The position numbers and the translations under genes were made by a program. Under the pieces are notes generated by a model. The model was not told where the DNA came from. It searched no databases and was given only the letters and a program-made list of their open reading frames with translations. A DNA stretch of 64,000 bases, taken from positions 1,587,334-1,651,333 of the forward strand of contig NZ_LR733520.1 of the NCBI RefSeq assembly GCF_902506145.1, written 5' to 3'. Source of the stretch: Burkholderia sp. 8Y (lineage in GTDB: Bacteria; Pseudomonadota; Gammaproteobacteria; Burkholderiales; Burkholderiaceae). This document shows positions 57,290 to 64,000 of this stretch, piece by piece; the first letter of the stretch is position 1; every line of letters starts with the position of its first letter.

Positions 57290-58720
57290 TTACATGTTCA
57301 ACGCGCGCTTGTCGACTGCGAGCGCCGCTTCGCGCATGACTTCCGACAGCGACGGATGCGGATGGCAAATGCGGCCGAGGTCTTCCGACGCCGCCTTGAA
57401 CTCCATCGCGACGACCGCTTCCGCGATCAGATCCGATGCGTCCGCAGCGATGATATGCACGCCGAGAATCTCATCGGTCTTCGCGTCCGCGATCATCTTG
57501 ACGAAGCCTTCCGCCCGGCCGATGCCCAACGCGCGGCCATTGGCCATCATCGGGAACTGGCCGGTCTTGATCTCGCGGCCTTCGGTCTTGAGTTGCTGTT
57601 CCGTCTTGCCGACCCACGCGATTTCCGGTTCCGTGTAGATGACCCACGGCACGCAGTTGTAGTCGATATGCGGCTTTTGTCCGTCGATGATCTCCGCCAC
57701 CGCCACGCCTTCGTCTTCCGCCTTATGCGCGAGCATCGGGCCGCGCACGACGTCGCCGATGGCGTACACGCCCGGCACGCTCGTCGCGCAGTGATCGTCC
57801 ACGTCGATGAAGCCGCGCTCGTTCGCCTTCAGGCCGATGCTCTCGAGCCCGAGATTGTCGGTGTTCGGCACGCGGCCGACCGACACGATCAGGCGGTCCG
57901 CTTCCAGCATCTGCGCGTTGCCGGCGTTGTCCGTGTACGCGATCGACACGCCATTGTCCGACGCCTTCACTTCGCCGATCTTCACGCCGAGGTGAATGTC
58001 GAGCCCTTGCTTCTTGAACTGCTTCGCGGCTTCCTTCGCGAGCGAGTCATCCGCTGCGGCGAGGAATTGCGGCAGCGCCTCCAGCACGGTGACATCCGCG
58101 CCCAGACGACGCCACACCGAGCCGAGTTCCAGACCGATCACGCCCGCGCCGATCACGGCGAGCTTCTTCGGCACGGCGTCGAACGAGAGCGCACCTTCGT
58201 TGTCGGCAACGATCTTGTTGTCGACCGGAATGCCTGGCAGATGACGCGCCTTCGAACCCGTCGCGATGATCACGTTCTTCGCCGTGACCACTTCCGTCTC
58301 GCCTTCGCCCGATACTTCGATCTGCACGCCGGCGTCCGTCTTGCCGGTGAACTTGCCGTGACCCTTCAGCCACGTAACCTTGTTCTTGCGGAACAAAAAT
58401 TCGATGCCCTTCGTCATCTTTTCGACGATGCCGTCTTTACGCGCCAGCATCTTCGACACATCCAGCTTCACGTCCGACACGCTGATGCCGTGATCGGCCA
58501 GATGCTTCGACGTGTTCTCGAATTCTTCGGAGGACGCCAACAGCGCCTTCGACGGGATGCAGCCCACGTTCAGGCACGTGCCGCCGAGCTTCAGCGCGCC
58601 GGCCGGGTTCTTCCACTTCTCGATACACGCAACCGTCTTGCCGAGTTGCGCTGCGCGAATCGCCGCGATATAGCCGCCCGGGCCCGCGCCGATCACGACG
58701 ACATCAAATTCCTTGGACAT
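57290..58720 (-). CDS. odhL: Dihydrolipoyl dehydrogenase (E3 of 2-oxoglutarate dehydrogenase)
   Basis: A 476-residue flavoprotein that reoxidises dihydrolipoyl groups with NAD. The FAD loop is [20 protein letters not shown], the redox disulfide [16 protein letters not shown], the NAD loop [19 protein letters not shown], and the C-terminal base is in [16 protein letters not shown]. It is the third gene of odhA-odhB-odhL. No other lipoamide dehydrogenase occurs in the window, so it may also be used by others. Confidence 0.95.
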   Translation of the reverse strand: MSKEFDVVVIGAGPGGYIAAIRAAQLGKTVACIEKWKNPAGALKLGGTCLNVGCIPSKALLASSEEFENTSKHLADHGISVSDVKLDVSKMLARKDGIVEKMTKGIEFLFRKNKVTWLKGHGKFTGKTDAGVQIEVSGEGETEVVTAKNVIIATGSKARHLPGIPVDNKIVADNEGALSFDAVPKKLAVIGAGVIGLELGSVWRRLGADVTVLEALPQFLAAADDSLAKEAAKQFKKQGLDIHLGVKIGEVKASDNGVSIAYTDNAGNAQMLEADRLIVSVGRVPNTDNLGLESIGLKANERGFIDVDDHCATSVPGVYAIGDVVRGPMLAHKAEDEGVAVAEIIDGQKPHIDYNCVPWVIYTEPEIAWVGKTEQQLKTEGREIKTGQFPMMANGRALGIGRAEGFVKMIADAKTDEILGVHIIAADASDLIAEAVVAMEFKAASEDLGRICHPHPSLSEVMREAALAVDKRALNM

Positions 58721-58808
58721 GACTTTCCTTTGGTCTATCTCCGCTCATGCGGAGCAGCCTCGTGCGATGCGCGCGAGCCTATCGCGCGCATCGAGGCGAA
58801 TTGCTTTC

Positions 58809-60122
58809 TTACAGGTCCAGCAGCAGACGAGCCGGATCTTCCAGCGCGTCTTTCATCGCGACGAGCGACAGCACGGCTTCGCGGCCGTCGATGATCCGAT
58901 GGTCGTAGGACAGCGCGAGGTAGTTCATCGGACGGATCACGATCTGGCCGTTTTCCACCACGGCGCGTTCCTTCGTGGCGTGCACGCCGAGAATGGCGGA
59001 CTGCGGCGGGTTGATGATCGGCGTCGAGAGCATGGAGCCGAACACGCCGCCGTTCGAGATGGAGAACGTGCCGCCCGTCATTTCTTCGATCGACAGCTTG
59101 CCGTCGCGCGCCTTCGCGCCGAATTCAGCGATCTTCTTTTCGATGTCCGCGAGGCTCATCTGATCCGCGTTGCGCAGGATCGGCACCACCAGACCGCGCG
59201 GCGAACCGACCGCGATACCGATGTCGAAATAGCCGTGATAGACGATGTCGTTACCGTCGATCGATGCGTTCACGAGCGGGAACTTCTTCAGCGCGTGGAC
59301 GGCGGCCTTCACGAAGAACGACATGAAGCCGAGCTTCACGCCGTGTTCCTTCTCGAAACGGTCCTTGTACTTGTTGCGCAGGTCCATGACCGGCGCCATG
59401 TTGACTTCGTTGAACGTCGTCAGAATGGCGTTGGTTTGCTGCGATTCGAGCAGACGCTCGGCGATACGCGCACGCAGACGCGACATCGGCACGCGCTGTT
59501 CCGGACGGTCCTTGAGCCACTGTTCAGCCGATGCCGGTGCGCCGACTTGCGGCAGCGACGGCTTGGCGGCCTTCGCGGGCGCAGCGGCCGGAGCCGGTGC
59601 TTTTGCAGCAACGGGTGCGCCGGCTTGTGCGGCGAGCGCGTCGCCCTTCGTGATGCGGCCGTCGCGGCCCGTGCCCGACACTTGATCTGCCGACACGCCC
59701 TTCTCGGCCAGGATCTTCGTCGCGGCGGGCGAGGTCGCGCCGCCCGTGACCGAACCACCCGTTGCGGAGGCGGTCGCTTGCGCAGTCGCCGAAGACGACG
59801 CCACCGCCGGCTCGGCTTGCGGAGCGGGCTTCACTTCGGCGTCGCCAGCTGCGGCTGCGGCGGGCGCTTCGCCTGCTTTCGCTTCCGTGTCGATCTTGGC
59901 GATGATCTCGTCGGCGGTGACGATATCGCCGTCATGCTTGATGACCTGCGCGAGCACGCCAGCCGACGGCGCGGGCACTTCGAGCACGACCTTGTCGGTT
60001 TCGATTTCGATCAGGATTTCGTCCTGGGCGACAGCCTCGCCCGGCTTCTTCTTCCATTGCAGCATGGTGGCTTCCGAGACCGACTCGGAAAGCTGGGGAA
60101 CCTTGACTTCTACGATAGCCAT
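58809..60122 (-). CDS. odhB: Dihydrolipoyllysine succinyltransferase (E2 of 2-oxoglutarate dehydrogenase)
   Basis: A 437-residue E2. The lipoyl domain (1-80) holds the lipoylated Lys in [15 protein letters not shown]; an Ala/Pro linker and the E3-binding domain ([19 protein letters not shown]) follow, then the catalytic domain ending with [17 protein letters not shown], the His/Asp active site. It is between odhA (82 bp) and odhL (88 bp). Confidence 0.95.
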   Translation of the reverse strand: MAIVEVKVPQLSESVSEATMLQWKKKPGEAVAQDEILIEIETDKVVLEVPAPSAGVLAQVIKHDGDIVTADEIIAKIDTEAKAGEAPAAAAAGDAEVKPAPQAEPAVASSSATAQATASATGGSVTGGATSPAATKILAEKGVSADQVSGTGRDGRITKGDALAAQAGAPVAAKAPAPAAAPAKAAKPSLPQVGAPASAEQWLKDRPEQRVPMSRLRARIAERLLESQQTNAILTTFNEVNMAPVMDLRNKYKDRFEKEHGVKLGFMSFFVKAAVHALKKFPLVNASIDGNDIVYHGYFDIGIAVGSPRGLVVPILRNADQMSLADIEKKIAEFGAKARDGKLSIEEMTGGTFSISNGGVFGSMLSTPIINPPQSAILGVHATKERAVVENGQIVIRPMNYLALSYDHRIIDGREAVLSLVAMKDALEDPARLLLDL

Positions 60123-60204
60123 TTCTGTATTGTCCTAATGCGTTCTGTGTGTACGAGCGTCGGAACCGGCGCGCTTTCCGCACGCCGGTCCGATCAGGCA
60201 ACGA

Positions 60205-63066
60205 TTACTTCGCGATGGTCTGCGCACCCTTCAGGCGGCCGAACGCGCCTTCAACCAGCGCCTTCTGCTGCTCGTAGTGCTTCGCGTAGTAGCCGACCGC
60301 GGGCGAGGCGGAAGCGGGACGGCCGCTGTAGGCCAGTTTCATCCCTTCCTTCATGCCTTCACGCAGATGGTGCTCGATGTAGAACCAGGCACCCTGGTTC
60401 TGCGGCTCGTCCTGCACCCAGACCACTTCGGTCGCGTTTTCGTACTTCTTGAGTTCCGCGTCGAACTGCTTGTGCGCGAACGGATACAGCTGCTCGATAC
60501 GCACGATGGCGATGTCGTTCGCCTTCGCTTCGCGGCGATGCGCGACGAGGTCGTAATACACGCGGCCCGAGCAGCAGACCACGCGCTTGACCTTCTTCGC
60601 GTCGATGCTTTCGTCCACTTCGCCGATGACCGGCTGGAACGAGCCCTTCGCCAGTTCGGACAGGTCGGAGACCGCTTCCTTGTGACGCAGCAGCGACTTC
60701 GGCGTGGCGATGATGAGCGGCTTGCGGAACAGGCGGATCATCTGACGGCGCAGCAGATGGAAAATCTGCGCGGGCGTCGTCGGCTGGACCACTTGCATGT
60801 TGTGATCCGCGCACAGTTGCAGGAAACGCTCGATACGCGCCGACGAGTGCTCCGGACCCTGGCCTTCGTAGCCGTGCGGCAGCATCATCGTGAGACCCGA
60901 GACGCGGCCCCACTTCACTTCGCCCGACGAGATGAACTGGTCGATCACCACTTGCGCGCCGTTCACGAAGTCGCCGAACTGCGCTTCCCACGCGACGAAC
61001 GTGTTGGGTTCAGCGGTCGAATAACCATACTCGAAGCCGAGCACCGCTTCTTCCGACAGCACCGAGTCGATGACCGTGAACTTCGCCTGGTTATCCGCGA
61101 TGTTCTGCAGCGGGATGTACGTGCCGTCGTTCCAGCGTTCGCGGTTCTGGTCGTGCAGCACGGCGTGGCGGTGCGTGAACGTGCCGCGGCCCGAGTCCTG
61201 GCCCGTCAGACGCACGGCATAGCCGGATGCTACCAGCGACGCGAAAGCGAGATGCTCGCCCATGCCCCAGTCGAGCTTGGCTTCGCCACGGCCCATCGCG
61301 CGGCGATCGTTGATCACGCGCTCGACGAGCGGGTGAACCTTGAAGTTCTCCGGAATCGTCGTGATGCGTTCAGCGAGGCGCTTCAGTTCGGCGAGCGGCA
61401 CGGCCGTGTCGGCGGCGTCGGTCCACTTGCGGTTCAGGAACGGCACCCAGTCGACCGCGTACTTGCTCTTGTAGTTCGAGAGCACCGGATCGACGGTGTG
61501 ATGGCCTTCGTCCATCGCCTGACGGTACGCCTTGACGTAGTTGTCGGCGTCCTCGGCGGTGATCACGCCCTGCTGCACGAGCTTCTCGGCGTACAGCGCG
61601 CGCGTGCCCGGATGCTTCGCGATGGTCTTGTACATCAGCGGCTGCGTGACCGCCGGCGTGTCCTGCTCGTTGTGGCCGAGCTTGCGGAAGCAGACGATGT
61701 CCACCACCACGTCCTTGTGGAACTTCATCCGGAACTCGATCGCGAGCTGCGTGGCGAGCACGACCGCTTCGGGATCGTCGCCGTTCACGTGCAGCACCGG
61801 CGCCTCGATCATCTTGACGACGTCCGAGCAGTACAGCGTCGAGCGCGAATCGCGCGGGTCCGACGTCGTGAAACCGATCTGGTTGTTGATGACGATGTGC
61901 AGCGTGCCATGCGTGCCGTAGCCTCGCGTCTGCGCGAGATTCAGCGTTTCCATCACGACGCCCTGGCCCGCGAACGCCGCGTCACCGTGAATCTGCACCG
62001 GCAGGACTTGCAGGCCTTCTTCATCGCCGCGGCGATCCATGCGCGCCTTCGCCGAACCTTCCACCACCGGGTTCACGATTTCCAGGTGCGACGGGTTGAA
62101 CGCGAGCGACAGGTGAACCGGGCCGCCCTCGGTCGAGACATCCGACGAGAAACCCTTGTGGTACTTCACGTCGCCGGCGGGCAGGTCGTCCACGTGCTTG
62201 CCCTCGAATTCGGCGAAGAGGTCCGCCGGCATCTTGCCGAGCGTATTGACCAGCACGTTGAGACGGCCACGGTGCGCCATGCCGATGACGATTTCCTGCA
62301 CGCCGCTCTTGCCCGCGTGACGCACGACTTCGTCCATCGACGCGATGAAGCTCTCGCCGCCTTCCAGCGAAAAACGCTTCTGGCCGACGTACTTGGTGTG
62401 CAGGAAGCGCTCGAGACCTTCGGCGGCCGTCAGGCGGTTCAGGATGTGCTTTTTCTTGTCGTTCGAGAAATTCGGCGTCGAGCGGATGGACTCTAGACGC
62501 TCCTTCCACCAGCGCTTCTGTTCCGGATCGCTGATGTACATGTACTCGGCGCCGATCGTGCCGCAGTACGTGTCACGCAATGCCTTGACGATCTCGCGCA
62601 GCGTCGCGCGCTCGAAACCGAAATACAGGTTCGTGGCGCTGTACGTCTGGTCCATGTCGGCTTCGGTGAAGTCGTAGAACGCAGGCTCGAGTTCGGGAAT
62701 ATGCGGACGCTCGCGGCGCTTGAGCGGATCGAGGTTGGCCCACTGGGAGCCGAGGAAGCGATACGCGCCGATGAGGGACTGAACGTAGACTTGCTTTCGC
62801 GCTGTAGCGAGATCTTCGGTTGCGCCTTCGCGGGGAACGAAGCCGTTCGACTTCGCGCGCTGGGCAAACGATTCGACGATCGGGCCGTGGGCCACGTCGT
62901 TGTGATTCGTGCCGTCCGACGCGGGCACATTCTGCAACGCGTCGAAATAGGCTCGCCAGGTCTCGGGCACTGACGCGGGATTATCGAGATATGCTTCGTA
63001 CAACTCTTCGACGTACGGAGCATTACCGCCGAACAGATAAGAGTTCGACTGGAATTGCTTCATCAT
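60205..63066 (-). CDS. odhA: 2-oxoglutarate dehydrogenase E1 component
   Basis: A 953-residue thiamine-diphosphate enzyme of the citric acid cycle that makes succinyl-CoA with E2 and E3. The N-terminal YLFGGNAPYVEELYEAYLDN matches the E2-binding segment. The TPP-binding part shows HGDAAFAGQGVVMETLNLAQ and VINNQIGFTTSDPRDSRS, and the transketolase-like part has SGRGTFTHRHAVLHDQ and MLPHGYEGQGPEHSS. Two start ATGs are adjacent at 63061-63066; the first is used. The gene heads the operon. Confidence 0.96.
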   Translation of the reverse strand: MMKQFQSNSYLFGGNAPYVEELYEAYLDNPASVPETWRAYFDALQNVPASDGTNHNDVAHGPIVESFAQRAKSNGFVPREGATEDLATARKQVYVQSLIGAYRFLGSQWANLDPLKRRERPHIPELEPAFYDFTEADMDQTYSATNLYFGFERATLREIVKALRDTYCGTIGAEYMYISDPEQKRWWKERLESIRSTPNFSNDKKKHILNRLTAAEGLERFLHTKYVGQKRFSLEGGESFIASMDEVVRHAGKSGVQEIVIGMAHRGRLNVLVNTLGKMPADLFAEFEGKHVDDLPAGDVKYHKGFSSDVSTEGGPVHLSLAFNPSHLEIVNPVVEGSAKARMDRRGDEEGLQVLPVQIHGDAAFAGQGVVMETLNLAQTRGYGTHGTLHIVINNQIGFTTSDPRDSRSTLYCSDVVKMIEAPVLHVNGDDPEAVVLATQLAIEFRMKFHKDVVVDIVCFRKLGHNEQDTPAVTQPLMYKTIAKHPGTRALYAEKLVQQGVITAEDADNYVKAYRQAMDEGHHTVDPVLSNYKSKYAVDWVPFLNRKWTDAADTAVPLAELKRLAERITTIPENFKVHPLVERVINDRRAMGRGEAKLDWGMGEHLAFASLVASGYAVRLTGQDSGRGTFTHRHAVLHDQNRERWNDGTYIPLQNIADNQAKFTVIDSVLSEEAVLGFEYGYSTAEPNTFVAWEAQFGDFVNGAQVVIDQFISSGEVKWGRVSGLTMMLPHGYEGQGPEHSSARIERFLQLCADHNMQVVQPTTPAQIFHLLRRQMIRLFRKPLIIATPKSLLRHKEAVSDLSELAKGSFQPVIGEVDESIDAKKVKRVVCCSGRVYYDLVAHRREAKANDIAIVRIEQLYPFAHKQFDAELKKYENATEVVWVQDEPQNQGAWFYIEHHLREGMKEGMKLAYSGRPASASPAVGYYAKHYEQQKALVEGAFGRLKGAQTIAK

Positions 63067-63419
63067 TTTACGCTCACCTTTCTTCGAGTTTCTCGAGGAA
63101 GTGCGGGTTACAAAACCTTCCGCGCCACGGCCTGACCGTTTAGCGGATTGCGCGAATCAAGTCTGCTTGGAAGGACCTAAAATGCGACAGCTAATCCGAA
63201 TAGCATAGCACAGAACCATTCGTCATATGACCGGACGTCGCACCGTCGCGCCGGCCTTCGCCCTTCTGCAACGGGCATGTGCGGGCGTTTTCCGTCGATG
63301 CAAGACCGCCGGTCATACGTCATTGTCGGCTTCGCGTGGCGATTCTTTAATGCAACGGCGAACGCACAATGCAAAAAGCCGCCCGAAGGCGGCTTCTCAA
63401 TTACAAGGCCGGAGACGAT
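63067..63419. other. Gene-free interval upstream of odhA
   Basis: 353 bp. It contains the odhA leader and promoter region and, near its end, the terminator of typA. No credible gene was seen; two short frames on opposite strands have no ribosome-binding site. Confidence 0.6.
63372..63396 (-). terminator. Intrinsic terminator of typA
   Basis: On the minus strand AAGCCGCC pairs with GGCGGCTT around a TTCG tetraloop (plus 63376-63395), followed by five Ts. Confidence 0.92.
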
Positions 63420-64000
63420 TTACTCCGCCGATTCGCGGCTCGCGCGACGGCGCTCGTGTTCCTTCAAATGACGCTTGCGCAGACGGATGGACTGCGGCGT
63501 CACTTCGACGAGCTCGTCGTCGTCGATGAACTCGACCGCATATTCCAGCGAAAGCTGGATCGGCGGCACGAGGCGCACGGCTTCGTCGGTGCCCGATGCG
63601 CGCACGTTGGTCAGCTGCTTGCCCTTGATCGGATTCACGACGAGGTCGTTATCGCGGCTGTGAATGCCGATGATCATGCCTTCATAGAGCGCATCGCCCG
63701 GCGACACGAACATGCGGCCGCGATCCTGCAGCTTCCACAACGCATAGGCGACAGCCGCGCCGTCATCTTGCGAGATCAGCACGCCGTTGCGGCGCTCGCC
63801 GACCGAGCCTTCCTTCACGGGCGCGTACGAGTCGAACGTGTGGCTCATCAGACCCGTGCCGCGCGTGAGCGTCAGGAACTCGCTCTGAAAGCCGATCAGC
63901 CCGCGCGCCGAGATCTTGTACTCGAGACGCGTGCGGCCGCGGCCGTCGGACGTCATGTCGAGCATTTCGCCCTTGCGGCGTCCGAGCTCTTCCATCACGC
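63420..64000 (-). CDS. typA: Translational GTPase TypA/BipA (C-terminal part, cut by window edge)
   Basis: The visible C-terminal 193 residues belong to BipA/TypA, a ribosome-binding translational GTPase needed for stress and cold growth. They contain the BipA-specific region GRTRLEYKISARGLIGFQSE, RNGVLISQDDGAAVAYALWK and RGRMFVSPGDALYEGMIIGI, then VTPQSIRLRKRHLKEHERRR. The GTPase domain lies beyond 64000. The reading frame is open at the edge. Confidence 0.93.
   Translation of the reverse strand, partial: VMEELGRRKGEMLDMTSDGRGRTRLEYKISARGLIGFQSEFLTLTRGTGLMSHTFDSYAPVKEGSVGERRNGVLISQDDGAAVAYALWKLQDRGRMFVSPGDALYEGMIIGIHSRDNDLVVNPIKGKQLTNVRASGTDEAVRLVPPIQLSLEYAVEFIDDDELVEVTPQSIRLRKRHLKEHERRRASRESAE

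Noticed and set aside
60277-62496. A 739-residue open frame on the plus strand opposite odhA
   Set aside because: It is an antisense shadow of odhA with the same biased composition; no domain or start signal is seen.

Overview
The window reads as ordinary chromosome of a betaproteobacterium in the Burkholderia / Paraburkholderia / Caballeronia group. This is inferred from the high GC content with G/C-rich third codon positions, from gene order (surE-pcm-nlpD-rpoS; dnaX-ybaB-recR with the 4.5S RNA gene upstream of dnaX; trxA-rho-mtfA-rpmE2; odhA-odhB-odhL-zapE; moeA-moaD-moaE; aat-bpt-pyrD), and from protein sequences that resemble that family. I cannot fix the species from sequence alone. About 57 protein genes, two tRNA-Leu genes and one 4.5S RNA gene fill nearly the whole window; most other open frames are antisense shadows of these genes.

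Layout. 1-127: one end of an IS4-group insertion sequence that continues beyond the left edge. 172-6291 (minus): rlmD, a DEDD exonuclease, then the stationary-phase block surE-pcm-nlpD-rpoS. 6395-11701: a quinone oxidoreductase, then a minus-strand unit with a class III CoA-transferase and a Ssu/Tau-type ABC importer, and a DUF1653 protein. 11712-15880: recR, ybaB, dnaX and ffs (4.5S RNA). 16212-24306 (plus): trxA, rho, mtfA, rpmE2, a membrane glycosyltransferase, a MATE exporter, a ComEA-like secreted protein and a YidB-like protein. 24470-30544: clpB with a heat-shock promoter, a broken nsrR, a truncated haemoglobin, and moaE/moaD/moeA. 30704-35817 (plus): NUDIX hydrolase, the two N-degron transferases aat and bpt, pyrD, and a polar amino-acid ABC receptor plus permease. 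35861-38020 (minus): oxidoreductase and FadR-type regulator, separated by a 262-bp internally deleted IS4-group element. 38560-44971: a looser, accessory-looking stretch with a GT4 glycosyltransferase, an ElaA acetyltransferase, a DUF1839 protein, a Crp/Fnr regulator and a WcaJ-type sugar-phosphate transferase that starts exopolysaccharide synthesis; it has long gene-poor gaps and a candidate sigma-54 promoter. 45051-50369 (minus): rpiA, SirB-like, AmiD-like amidase, rlmB, rnr. 50624-50934: two tRNA-Leu(CAG) genes, each with its own promoter and terminator. 51268-55456 (plus): MFS carrier, DUF1571, a small protein, a second SurE and a DUF2147 protein. 55538-63066 (minus): a stand-alone transposase-like domain, zapE, and the 2-oxoglutarate dehydrogenase operon. 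63420-64000: the C-terminal part of typA, cut by the window edge.

I found no CRISPR array, prophage, toxin-antitoxin pair or obviously new defence system. The observations most worth following are: two IS4-group insertions that both sit at the apex of terminator-like hairpins; an nsrR gene that has lost an internal segment carrying a cluster cysteine; a sigma-54 candidate promoter in front of a Crp/Fnr-WcaJ exopolysaccharide pair; a tandemly repeated linker inside DnaX; and a transposase DNA-binding-like domain that stands alone with an unrelated tail.
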